Below, in pieces: positions 53,668-60,692 of a stretch of 60,692 nucleotides of DNA. The notes beneath the pieces are model-generated. The model did not search any database. It had not been told where the DNA came from and saw nothing but the letters and a program-made list of their open reading frames with translations. Source of the stretch: Gloeocapsopsis crepidinum LEGE 06123 (GTDB lineage Bacteria; Cyanobacteriota; Cyanobacteriia; Cyanobacteriales; Chroococcidiopsidaceae). Numbering within the stretch: the first letter of the stretch is position 1; the number at the start of each line of letters is the position of its first letter. The position numbers were made by a program, and so were the translations under genes. Where the stretch lies: contig NZ_JADEWN010000029.1 of NCBI RefSeq assembly GCF_015207655.1, forward strand, positions 1-60,692. The letters run 5' to 3'.

Positions 53668-53823
53668 TCAAACTAGAGGCAATTTAGTCGTTTGATCTTC
53701 ACGAACAGATATTAACTCTTGATGGCATCCTAGTTCAGGAGACAGCGCACAAATTGCGGCATCGGTAGTTTCAAAACAGTTTTCTTGACCTATTTTGTCG
53801 AGTAAGCCACTACGTTCTAGCAT
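53668..53823 (-). pseudogene. C-terminal STAS-domain remnant of a SulP anion transporter
   Basis: The minus strand from 53823 reads MLERSGLLDKIGQENCFETTDAA in 51 codons up to TGA at 53668. This looks like the last helix and strand of STAS domains in SulP/BicA-like transporters. The frame is blocked upstream by stop codons and no transporter helices are found, so only the tail remains. The family call rests on one short motif and is moderate. Confidence 0.55.
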
Positions 53824-54045
53824 TATGCTTTACCTGGGGTTGCAACCCACTCAGTAGTAAGCTATAGTTTCGTCATTTTAAGTCATGGTCAATGTCTTCT
53901 AGCGCAACAAGTCGAGCGGTGTCCATATTAAGCACAAATCGCATCCGTTTTGTACTTGACCCAGCTATTTTTAATATGCTTGATGCTTTAGTAGAAGTAT
54001 TTGACAATCATCTAGTTGAAGTGCGTGATGCGCCCGAAGTCAATT

Positions 54046-54657
54046 TCATTCTGGCGACCAACGCCAATTATAACGGTTCCAGCTATACACGCCTTGAATT
54101 TCGTATTCTGCGCCATTACTCAAACGAACAATACAGCTTGTAGTATTATTCCCATCATATGCCTCTTTAATTTGGAGTACAGTACAGCTATACCATTCAC
54201 GCTGACAAGGACCTGTTTCTTGTACCCATTCCCACAAGCCATTTGAGACTTCAATGCGATCGCCAACTTTGAGTCTCAAAGCATCTTCTGTCTCATCTGC
54301 ATATTCGGCAATGTGAACTGGTTTGATGCGATTTAACCATTGCAAGCCGTAGCGATCGCGAATAAACTGCACTTTTCCAGAATCACGGCTCATTAACCAA
54401 TCATTCAACAGTTGAATTTTCCAATCACGTTCTTGCTGTTGTTGTTCTTTAATGTATTCCCAAAAACTACGACGTTCCTCTATTGTGAGTTCTGCAAGTG
54501 GGTTTGTAGAAGCACGATTTATATCTTCGAGTGAACTTTGCTGATGTGCGATCGCTTGAATCAGAATTTCTTTTTGCTGTTCAGTAAGAGCGCAGCCAGC
54601 TGCTTCACAGTTGTTAAATGCTGCTTGCAGGGTAGCTTCGATCTCCGCAGGGTTCAT
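54046..54657 (-). CDS. Conserved hypothetical protein (cyanobacterial type)
   Basis: The protein has 203 residues and is soluble, with no signal or membrane part. The N-terminal half (1-110) is helical and charged (NPAEIEATLQAAFNNCEAAGCALTEQQ..., FWEYIKEQQQQERDWKIQLLNDWL). The C-terminal half (about 125-203) is beta-rich with many aromatic residues: GDRIEVSNGLWEWVQ, EWYSCTVLQI, CIVRLSNGAEYEIQG and YSWNRYNWRW. That half suggests an SH3-like or tudor-like small barrel. I know no function. It is transcribed alone. Confidence 0.7.
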   Translation of the reverse strand: MNPAEIEATLQAAFNNCEAAGCALTEQQKEILIQAIAHQQSSLEDINRASTNPLAELTIEERRSFWEYIKEQQQQERDWKIQLLNDWLMSRDSGKVQFIRDRYGLQWLNRIKPVHIAEYADETEDALRLKVGDRIEVSNGLWEWVQETGPCQREWYSCTVLQIKEAYDGNNTTSCIVRLSNGAEYEIQGVYSWNRYNWRWSPE

Positions 54658-54790
54658 AGCAAGTTAAGTCTCGGTTCCCTATTTTACGATATAAAGTTGA
54701 ATACAAAACTTCTAAAAATGCTTGTCCATACAAAAAACTCAGCTTAAGCTGAGGTTGGTAACAACTACTGTTTTTCTGTCTTCGTCTATT

Positions 54791-55219
54791 ATGTATCGCG
54801 GTTTTACTGTCATTCTCGTCACCTGCTTCATCGGGCTGATAACTTGTTTCTGGAGTCCTTCAGCACTAGCACTCACTCAAATTAAACTATCTAATGTTAC
54901 TTATCACGAGTGTCCCCAAGAACTCTCCGAAGGAGCAGTAACAAGTGGGACTACAATGGCAGCAAACTGTTTTATTGTGACTGGTAAAGCTGAAAATGCT
55001 TCTAACAAACCAGTCTATGATGCTGATATTTTTGGCAGAATTTACGATGCCAACAACGAACCCGTCATGCAAAATCGTACTCGGTTGGGTTCCATTACCG
55101 AAGTACCACCAGGCATCAGCGACTTTGAGCTAAGAATTTCTGTACCGGCTAATCAGCCTACTCCTTTAAAGTTAAAGCAGTTTAAAGCAGCCGGTTTTAG
55201 TGGTCAAGTCCGACGGTAA
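54791..55219 (+). CDS. Secreted hypothetical protein (FxLYD-like beta domain)
   Basis: A 142-residue protein from ATG 54791; a longer frame to 54722 adds residues before the signal peptide and is unlikely. The signal peptide ends near SPSALA. The mature part has two Cys (HECPQ and ANCFIV), a beta-sandwich pattern (CFIVTGKAENASNKPVYDADIFGRIYDANNEPV) and GSITEVPPGISDFELRISV, like FxLYD/DUF3426-type domains that sit in the periplasm. Function unknown. Confidence 0.7.
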   Translation: MYRGFTVILVTCFIGLITCFWSPSALALTQIKLSNVTYHECPQELSEGAVTSGTTMAANCFIVTGKAENASNKPVYDADIFGRIYDANNEPVMQNRTRLGSITEVPPGISDFELRISVPANQPTPLKLKQFKAAGFSGQVRR

Positions 55220-55232
55220 GTCAGATTACTCT

Positions 55233-55514
55233 TTAGTAGTAAGCGAAGGCTCCTGGTAATCCACCGATCAAACTACCTGCTACTTGTAATAGCAAAATGG
55301 CCAAAATCGGTGAGATATCAATTCCTCCTAATGGAGGAATGAACGAGCGAAATAGATTTAAATAAGGGTCAGTAATCTGGCTAATTGCTGCAAAAGGTTG
55401 AGAATACCAATCAATGTTAGGAAACCAAGTGAGCAGCACCCGAATGATTAAGATGTAGGTGTAAATGGTGATGAATGTAACGAGTGTACTCGTCAGTAAG
55501 TAAATGGAACTCAT
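55233..55514 (-). CDS. YggT/Ycf19-family membrane protein
   Basis: The 93-residue protein has two hydrophobic helices joined by the conserved WFPNIDWYSQPFAAISQITDPYLNLFRSFIPPLGGIDISPI, which is the YggT repeat. The chloroplast form is Ycf19. It belongs to thylakoid and plasma membranes, with proposed roles in cell shape, division or photosynthetic complex biogenesis. It converges with the gene at 54791, 13 bases apart. Confidence 0.92.
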   Translation of the reverse strand: MSSIYLLTSTLVTFITIYTYILIIRVLLTWFPNIDWYSQPFAAISQITDPYLNLFRSFIPPLGGIDISPILAILLLQVAGSLIGGLPGAFAYY

Positions 55515-55641
55515 AGATAGGAAGTCAGTTACTAAATTGCATTTAGACCAAGAATGATTTTAATTTAGCCGATATTAACGCTTTTGGGATCTTTAACAAG
55601 AAAGATCTGCAAACTCATTGACATTAACCGCAGGTCGTGTA

Positions 55642-55983
55642 CTAGGAATCCTGAGACACCGATCGCTCGCTATCTGGTTGATTGCCGTTAACTTGTCCTA
55701 GTGTCAATCGAACTTCATCAATCGTTTCATTGAGTTGAGCAATTTTGTCTTCTAAACTGCGCCGTGCAGTTTCAATACTCTGATCGGAGTATGCTGCTTT
55801 GAGTGGGCGTCGCTTCAGTCTATTATTGTCGGATAATTTTGAGTTGCGCTTTTCGGGAAGATCGCCTGTTGCTTCATAATTAGCATTTTGGGAAGCTAGT
55901 AAAGCTCCAATAACACCACCTACAATCCCTCCAACAATTGTGCCAGTTAAAAAACCACTGGCAAAGCTATCACGTTGATTCAT
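55642..55983 (-). CDS. YtxH-like small membrane protein
   Basis: A 113-residue protein from ATG 55983 (MNQRDSFASGFLTGTIVGGIVGGVIGALLAS). The glycine-rich single helix at the start is the YtxH/GlsB-like pattern. The rest is charged, with a predicted coiled coil near the end (RRSLEDKIAQLNETIDEVRLTLGQ). Function unknown; stress or envelope roles are suggested for YtxH proteins elsewhere. It lies 127 bases upstream of the YggT gene on the same strand. Confidence 0.7.
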   Translation of the reverse strand: MNQRDSFASGFLTGTIVGGIVGGVIGALLASQNANYEATGDLPEKRNSKLSDNNRLKRRPLKAAYSDQSIETARRSLEDKIAQLNETIDEVRLTLGQVNGNQPDSERSVSQDS

Positions 55984-56159
55984 ATTAATTACCGCCTTCT
56001 GGGAATACGCTGTCACCTGGTGCTCAATTGCTTGTTATTGATTTTCCCCAATTAACAAAATTGTAGACTTTATGAAGTAACTATCGTTGCACTCCGGCTG
56101 CTTAATTCATCTTATTCAAATGGTAGGCGATTAAGCTTATTGCTGAGAGTTTAAGTTTC

Positions 56160-56810
56160 TTAAGTCCCGAAAGTGCGATCGCCCGCATCTCCTAAACCAG
56201 GAACAATAAATCCGTCTTCGTTAACCATTTCATCAATTGTTGCAGTATAAATCACTAAACCTGGATAAGCTCCACCTATTTTTTGCAGTGCCGGAGGAGC
56301 GACAACAACTGAAATAATCCGCGTCAAACTGGGATCAACTCCCCGTTTTTCTAATTCTGCTAATGTCATCATAATTGAGCCACCTGTTGCTAACATTGGC
56401 TCAGTGATTAAAACTCGTGTCTCTGGCGCGAACCGTTCAGGGAGTTTATTCAGGTAGCAACTTGCTTCTAGTGTTTTTTCATCGCGGACTAAGCCCAAGT
56501 GATAAACTGATGCCAAAGGTAGCAGTGTTTGCGCTCCTTCTAGTAAAGCTAATCCTGCGCGTAAAACAGGAACAACAGCGATCGGTACTTCAGGATTAAC
56601 TAAAGTTGCAGGTGCATTCGCCAAAGGCGTATCTATAGTTACGTCTTGCGTGGGTAGCCAGTCTCTTACTGCTTCATAAGTTAACCAGCGTCCTAATTCT
56701 GTCATAGCACTTTTAAAGAGAACTGAAGGCGTAGCAGCATCACGAGCAACGCCTAGCCAATGCTGAATTAATGGGTGGGGTGGAACGTAAACACGCAACT
56801 GCAGCGTCAT
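56160..56810 (-). CDS. upp: Uracil phosphoribosyltransferase
   Basis: A 216-residue enzyme. PVLRAGLALLEGA, then TEPMLATGGSIMMTLAEL is the PRPP-binding loop (the usual form is DPMLATGGS; Glu replaces the first Asp). The uracil-binding end GLGDAGDRTFGT is intact. It makes UMP from uracil and PRPP in pyrimidine salvage. Normal length. Transcribed alone. Confidence 0.95.
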   Translation of the reverse strand: MTLQLRVYVPPHPLIQHWLGVARDAATPSVLFKSAMTELGRWLTYEAVRDWLPTQDVTIDTPLANAPATLVNPEVPIAVVPVLRAGLALLEGAQTLLPLASVYHLGLVRDEKTLEASCYLNKLPERFAPETRVLITEPMLATGGSIMMTLAELEKRGVDPSLTRIISVVVAPPALQKIGGAYPGLVIYTATIDEMVNEDGFIVPGLGDAGDRTFGT

Positions 56811-57102
56811 AGTCTCATCAGATTACTGGTCTGCATCATCATACTCTCTTCCAACGCGGCTTGGGAGGTTGTCATGCCATTTTGCTTTCAGGTTGCTACA
56901 TATTGGGGAGCAGAGGAGAATTGTGATTTGTTGCAACTATTTTTGAATTGGTATCAGTCGTTAAACATTAAGTTTATTTTTGGAGACAGGGAGATATTCT
57001 TTTTACGTTCCCAGGTTCTGGTGTTCCCAGTCTTTGAGTAACCTTGATTGCCAATTCAATGGAGAGTTTTTGCACTTTGTTGAAAATTATTTTCATTAGC
57101 TA

Positions 57103-57132
57103 TTGACAAGATTTATCAATCAAGTTTATATT
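57103..57132 (+). promoter_or_regulatory. Sigma-70-type promoter
   Basis: TTGACA at 57103-57108 and TATATT at 57127-57132, with an 18-base spacer. The match to the consensus is 6/6 and 5/6. Transcription would begin near 57139. Confidence 0.6.
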
Positions 57133-57138
57133 GACTTT

Positions 57139-57209
57139 CAGTGTTCTCCTCTCTTTAAAGATCGGCAGACGGGGTTAGTCAGCAGTAGCAGACTGATCCC
57201 TATTTTTTT
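57139..57209 (+). ncRNA. Candidate small RNA, about 70 nt
   Basis: The stretch lies between a good promoter and a terminator and has no frame or ribosome binding site. The first 25 bases are C/U-rich (GTTCTCCTCTCTTT), probably unpaired, and complementary to ribosome binding sites of the GAGAGGAG type. The 3' part folds into the terminator. The layout resembles cyanobacterial Yfr1, but the Yfr1 core ACTCCTCACAC is not present, so it is not called as that RNA. It could instead be an attenuated leader of crtH. Confidence 0.45.
57171..57208 (+). terminator. Rho-independent terminator
   Basis: GGGGTTAGTC pairs with GACTGATCCC (10 bp, two G-T pairs), the loop has an extra GC/GC pair, and TATTTTTTT follows. 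It lies 88 bases before the crtH start with no gene upstream on this strand. Confidence 0.75.
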
Positions 57210-57295
57210 ATAGGCTCACCCCTTAGTAACTAGTGCTTAGCGATCGCAAGAAGCGTTACACTATATTTCGAGAATTCTTGTAACCTAATATTTTC

Positions 57296-58825
57296 ATGCT
57301 TGCTAATTCCTTGCGATCGCATCCAAATGCTCACCTGTGCTTCGACGCCATCATTATAGGTTCTGGTATTGGAGGACTAGTGAGTGCAACTCAGTTAGCA
57401 GCAAAGGGTGCTAAGGTTCTCGTTCTTGAGAGCTATACGATTCCTGGTGGTAGTTCAGGATACTTTGAAAGAGAAGGCTATCACTTTGATGTTGGGGCTT
57501 CGATGATTTTTGGCTTTGGGACTCAAGGTACAACTAACCTACTCACAAAAGCTCTAGAAGCGGTTGAAGTCAAACTAGAAACAATTGCCGACCCTGTGCA
57601 GATTCACTATCATTTGCCCAAGGGCATTGAGCTAAAAGTCCACAAAAATTATGAGAAATTTTTGCAAGAGCTAGGAAATATCTTTCCGCATGAGAGGCAA
57701 GGAATTCGTCAATTCTATGATGAGTGCTGGAAAGTTTTCAACTGCCTCAACTCGATGGAATTATTATCGCTGGAAGAACCTCGATATCTAGCACGAGTCT
57801 TTTTTCAGCATCCTCTTGCTTGCTTAGGATTAGTCAAATATTTACCAAAAAATGTTGGAGACATAGCGCGGCGCTACATTAAAGATCCAGAATTACTCCA
57901 ATTTATTGACATAGAATGCTACTGTTGGTCGGTGGTTCCTGCAAATTTAACGCCTATGATCAACGCAGGAATGGTATTTTCCGATCGGCATTATGGCGGA
58001 ATTAATTACCCCAAAGGTGGTGTAGGTCAAATCGCCCAAAAACTGGTGGCAGGATTAGAAAAAGCAGGTGGAGAAATTCAATACAAAGCACGGGTTAGTA
58101 AAATTTTACTAGATGGCGATCGCGCCATTGGCGTTGAGTTAGCTTCGGGCAAAACTTACTACGCTAAACGAATTATCTCTAACGCGACACGCTGGGATAC
58201 GTTTGAAAAGCTACTTCCTGCTGATGAAATGCCAGCAGCAGAACGTAAATGGCAGCAAAGATATCAAAAGTCACCTAGTTTTTTAAGTTTACATTTGGGT
58301 GTGCAAGCTGATGTTTTGCCCATCGGTACTGAATGTCATCATATTGTGTTAGAAGATTGGCAAAATATGGCAGATCCTGAAGGGACGCTCTTCGTTTCCA
58401 TTCCAACTTTACTCGATTCAGATTTAGCACCTGCTGGTTATCACATTGTCCATGCCTTTACACCGAGTTGGGTAGATGATTGGCAAGCACTTTCATCAAG
58501 TGAGTACGAACAAAAGAAAGAAGCTGCAGCAGGACGTGTTATTGAACGCCTGGAAAAAATATTCCCTGGGTTGGATGCAGGATTAGATTACATGGAAGTA
58601 GGTACGCCGCGCACTCATCGACGTTTTCTCAATCGCAATGACGGTACCTATGGACCGATACCCAAGCGTAGGTTACGGGGGTTGTTAGGAATGCCCTTTA
58701 ATCGTACTGCAATTTCTGGTCTTTACTGTGTTGGTGATAGTACCTTTCCTGGACAAGGTTTAAATGCAGTAGCATTTTCAGGATTTGCGTGTGCACATCG
58801 CGTAGCAGTAGATTTAGGTTTGTAA
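57296..58825 (+). CDS. crtH: Carotenoid (prolycopene) isomerase CrtH-type
   Basis: The 509-residue protein has the FAD-binding start [20 protein letters not shown] and the carotene isomerase/desaturase-type second segment [49 protein letters not shown] and the C-terminal [22 protein letters not shown] are the conserved CrtISO marks. It converts cis-carotenes to all-trans-lycopene. The best match is CrtH; a related CrtO/CrtI-like oxidoreductase is less likely because of the length and these motifs. It nearly meets the converging GGDEF-EAL gene. Confidence 0.88.
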   Translation: MLANSLRSHPNAHLCFDAIIIGSGIGGLVSATQLAAKGAKVLVLESYTIPGGSSGYFEREGYHFDVGASMIFGFGTQGTTNLLTKALEAVEVKLETIADPVQIHYHLPKGIELKVHKNYEKFLQELGNIFPHERQGIRQFYDECWKVFNCLNSMELLSLEEPRYLARVFFQHPLACLGLVKYLPKNVGDIARRYIKDPELLQFIDIECYCWSVVPANLTPMINAGMVFSDRHYGGINYPKGGVGQIAQKLVAGLEKAGGEIQYKARVSKILLDGDRAIGVELASGKTYYAKRIISNATRWDTFEKLLPADEMPAAERKWQQRYQKSPSFLSLHLGVQADVLPIGTECHHIVLEDWQNMADPEGTLFVSIPTLLDSDLAPAGYHIVHAFTPSWVDDWQALSSSEYEQKKEAAAGRVIERLEKIFPGLDAGLDYMEVGTPRTHRRFLNRNDGTYGPIPKRRLRGLLGMPFNRTAISGLYCVGDSTFPGQGLNAVAFSGFACAHRVAVDLGL

Positions 58826-58830
58826 GAGCA

Positions 58831-60561
58831 TTAAGTAACGTCAAGTAATGTAATATTGCTTAAGACTTTACCTTCTTCTAGTAGTTGGGTAAGGGTATGA
58901 GCAGGGAGTGGACGGCTAAAGTAGTACCCTTGTATTTCGTCACAACCTTTGTTTTGTAAGTAGGTTAACTGCTCCTGACTTTCGACACCTTCAGCAATGA
59001 CACTCAAGTTAAGACTATGAGCTAGAGAAATAATTGCATCAACAATCGCTGCATCGTCAGAGTCTACTACTAAGTCACGGACAAAAGACTGATCAATTTT
59101 CAGGGTATGAATCGGAAATCGTTTGAGGTAGTTTAAAGAAGAATAACCTGTTCCAAAGTCATCAACCGAAAGTACAATTCCCATGTTATGCAATTGTTGC
59201 ATGATATTTATAGATTGTTGGATGTTGTCTACCATCAGGCTTTCAGTTAACTCAAGTTCAAGATAATGTGGATCTAGACCTGTTGTCTCTAAAACTTGAG
59301 ACACTGTTTCGACAAGGTTTTGTTGCTTGAATTGACGCGCTGATAAATTAACTGCAATTTTCAATGAGGGAAACCCTTGTGCTTGCCATGCGAGGCTTTG
59401 AGCGCAAGCTGTACGGAGAACCCATTCACCAATTGGAACAATTAAACCTGTTTCTTCCGCAATGGGAATAAACTTTGCAGGAGAGACTAACCCTCTTACC
59501 GGATTTTGCCAGCGAATGAGAGTTTCGACACCAATTATGCGTCCGCTGTGCAGAGAAACTTGGGGTTGGTAGTGTAGTAAAAGTTCACCGCGATCCAGTG
59601 CACAATATAGTTCATTTTCTAAAGCTAGCCGTTCTTGTAAACTACTGTTGAGATCAGCTGAATAAAAATGATAGTTATTTGATTCTTGTCTTTGTGCTTG
59701 ATGCATTGCCGTATCCGCACACCCGACAAGATGATCGATATTTGTCGTGTCACTAGGATAAATCGCGATCCCTACACTGGCACCAGTAGTAATTTCATGA
59801 TTATCAATCGCGAACGGCTTAGCAACGGTGTCACAAATTTTTTCAGCTAAGCTAACAATATCGTCAACAGTGCGAAAACGAGTTTGCACAATCGCAAATG
59901 TGTTGCTACCAACACGTGCCAAAATGTTGTTGTCACTTATGCAATTAGTAAATCTTTGAGCCGCACTTCTCAGTAGCACATCTCCAGCATGATATCCCAA
60001 AGTATCATTAATTCTTTTGAGACGATTTAAGCTGAGGAACATCACTGCCAACGTTTGGTGGCTATCTTGGGCTTGCGATACAGCCTGTTGCAACCGATCG
60101 CGAAATAAATCTCGGTTTGGCAAACCTGTTAAATCGTCATAGCTTGCCATGTAATCAATCACTTGATCGAGTTTTTTGATTGTGTGAACTGTATCTGCCA
60201 TGAGAATTCCTGCTTCATCAGTAAATTCTGTGGGCAAGTTTGGCAGTTGTTTGTGAAGTAAGTATTTTCTTAATCCTAGAAAGGTGAGTGATATTGGTGC
60301 TAGTAGATTATGCAGTGCATAGAGTGTTAGGGCTGTACCTATCAAAGTAGCCAATAGAGCAATAATGATAATACGCAGCTTCAATTGGAAAGGAAAAGTT
60401 GTTGTGCTAATAAAATATATGAGTAAACTTAAAAGAGGTATATGAGTGCCTACAAAGGCAACAATCATAATTTTTCCTTTGTAGCTTTTTAACAGTGAAA
60501 AACGCGACAAAAATGAATACAACTGAAGGCTAGGATGACGCAGATTTGCGATTATACTCAT
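58831..60561 (-). CDS. Membrane GGDEF-EAL protein, probable c-di-GMP phosphodiesterase
   Basis: The 576-residue protein has two N-terminal membrane helices (about 30-52 and 62-88) and a short HAMP-like link. In the GGDEF domain (about 135-295) DDLTGLPNRDLF is kept but the catalytic signature is GSNTF, so cyclase activity should be lost. The EAL domain (about 315-560) is complete: YQPQV, ETLIR (ExLxR), NLSARQF, LELTES, VDDFGTGYSSL, LKIDQSF and AEGVES. It therefore should cut c-di-GMP, with GGDEF perhaps binding GTP as a switch. The ATG lies 4 bases from the end of the right-hand IS, so its native promoter is missing or replaced and the N-terminus could be trimmed. Confidence 0.92.
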   Translation of the reverse strand: MSIIANLRHPSLQLYSFLSRFSLLKSYKGKIMIVAFVGTHIPLLSLLIYFISTTTFPFQLKLRIIIIALLATLIGTALTLYALHNLLAPISLTFLGLRKYLLHKQLPNLPTEFTDEAGILMADTVHTIKKLDQVIDYMASYDDLTGLPNRDLFRDRLQQAVSQAQDSHQTLAVMFLSLNRLKRINDTLGYHAGDVLLRSAAQRFTNCISDNNILARVGSNTFAIVQTRFRTVDDIVSLAEKICDTVAKPFAIDNHEITTGASVGIAIYPSDTTNIDHLVGCADTAMHQAQRQESNNYHFYSADLNSSLQERLALENELYCALDRGELLLHYQPQVSLHSGRIIGVETLIRWQNPVRGLVSPAKFIPIAEETGLIVPIGEWVLRTACAQSLAWQAQGFPSLKIAVNLSARQFKQQNLVETVSQVLETTGLDPHYLELELTESLMVDNIQQSINIMQQLHNMGIVLSVDDFGTGYSSLNYLKRFPIHTLKIDQSFVRDLVVDSDDAAIVDAIISLAHSLNLSVIAEGVESQEQLTYLQNKGCDEIQGYYFSRPLPAHTLTQLLEEGKVLSNITLLDVT

Positions 60562-60565
60562 ATTT

Positions 60566-60597
60566 TACAGCCTATTGCAGTTTTATGAGGCACAGTA
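60566..60597. repeat. IS630-type terminal inverted repeat (right copy)
   Basis: It begins TACAGCCTATTGCA and matches 29 of 32 bases of the complement of 96-127. It marks the 3' end of the IS copy whose body lies to the right. It overlaps the last codons of the transposase. Confidence 0.85.
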
Positions 60598-60692
60598 GCA
60601 ACAGTGAGTAAACCAGTTTTTCAAATGCACGGGATTAATTAAATCGAGTGCAGTGGCAATGAGAAGATCAACCCTGAATGCAGTAGTTGGGG
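60583..60692 (-). mobile_element. IS630-type transposase, C-terminal part (runs off window)
   Basis: The minus strand reads RVDLLIATALDLINPVHLKN followed by WFTHCCYCAS and a TAA at 60583-60585. The NWFTHCCYC end is typical of a group of cyanobacterial IS630 transposases. About 36 codons are inside the window. The orientation is the same as that of the N-terminal piece at 1-71. Transcription of this transposase runs toward the GGDEF-EAL gene. Confidence 0.85.

Larger units (their letters stand above)
56811..57295. other. 485-base gap with predicted small RNA
   Basis: This separates upp from crtH. No protein gene is credible here; an 88-codon frame at 56775-57041 overlaps upp antisense. The right half holds a promoter at 57103-57132 and a terminator at 57171-57208, listed separately. 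A HIP1 octamer lies at 57239-57246. The gap should also carry the upp promoter. Confidence 0.5.

Noticed and set aside
53892-54143. 83-codon plus-strand frame
   Set aside because: No ribosome binding site and no family features; its second half is antisense to the conserved gene at 54046-54657.
57139-57209. Direct assignment of the small RNA as Yfr1
   Set aside because: The conserved unpaired core ACTCCTCACAC is not present; only the general layout is similar.
1-60692. CRISPR arrays, tRNA and rRNA genes
   Set aside because: I found no regularly spaced repeat-spacer pattern and no recognisable tRNA or rRNA segment in the gaps I read; a covariance-model scan would settle the tRNAs.

Overview
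The window comes from a cyanobacterium. The octamer GCGATCGC (HIP1) occurs throughout. The base composition is moderately AT-rich. Cyanobacterial marker genes are present: a CrtH-type carotenoid isomerase, a DevB/DevC/DevA-type exporter, a phytol/polyprenol kinase, a Ycf19/YggT-like protein and several small cyanobacterial unknowns. I cannot name the genus; a unicellular or colonial, slime-forming lineage of the Chroococcidiopsis/Gloeocapsa kind would fit. Both ends lie inside copies of what looks like one IS630-type insertion sequence in the same orientation, so the window is probably a contig that stops at a repeat.

Layout. 1-127: end of an IS630-type element. 739-7369: a secreted PQQ-type sugar dehydrogenase, a deleted disulfide-reductase pseudogene, an acidic small protein, an APC permease, a second sugar-dehydrogenase remnant, a YvlD/holin-like membrane protein, and a ferric-reductase-like flavocytochrome followed by a 46-residue membrane peptide. 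8051-29560: a large exopolysaccharide (EPS) locus. It holds a 4,6-dehydratase fused to an EAL domain, a DUF4832 secreted protein, a MurJ/Wzx-like flippase, five GT4 glycosyltransferases (the fourth and fifth separated from the others by the polymerase and each other), a Wzy/O-antigen-ligase-like polymerase, two FemAB/GNAT-like acyltransferases, a methyltransferase, a phosphoglycosyl transferase, a PhyH dioxygenase and a DegT aminotransferase, all on the plus strand. A Wzc-like co-polymerase/BY-kinase faces them. 29822-34279: small coiled-coil proteins and two large GT-C-like membrane proteins.

34367-36426 is a collapsed type I secretion locus. The PpiC isomerase is intact, but HlyD, HlyB and a sigma-factor-like gene survive only as fused scraps. 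36560-43021 holds a VanX-type dipeptidase, a Hydin/malectin-domain protein, a WD40 protein and a Ser/Thr kinase. 43155-48604 is a TetR regulator divergent from an FAD monooxygenase and a DevBCA exporter, with a duplicated palindromic operator between them. 48623-58825 is mostly housekeeping: yidD, polyprenol kinase, aldo/keto reductase, alpha/beta hydrolase, aroE, a Tat-exported carbonic-anhydrase-like protein next to a SulP remnant, YggT, upp and crtH. The last gene is a GGDEF-EAL protein whose start lies 4 bases from the right-hand IS.

How it works together. The EPS locus holds the parts of a Wzx/Wzy-type pathway: priming transferase, sugar-modifying enzymes, glycosyltransferases, flippase, polymerase and co-polymerase. 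The most unusual feature is that its nucleotide-sugar dehydratase carries an EAL domain with altered catalytic motifs. This suggests that c-di-GMP may be sensed on the enzyme itself. A second c-di-GMP protein, with an intact EAL and a broken GGDEF, ends the window and may be under the influence of the IS. Several pseudogenes made by internal deletion, one with its junction at a HIP1 octamer, show local gene loss. A promoter-terminator pair with no ORF upstream of crtH predicts a small RNA of about 70 nt.
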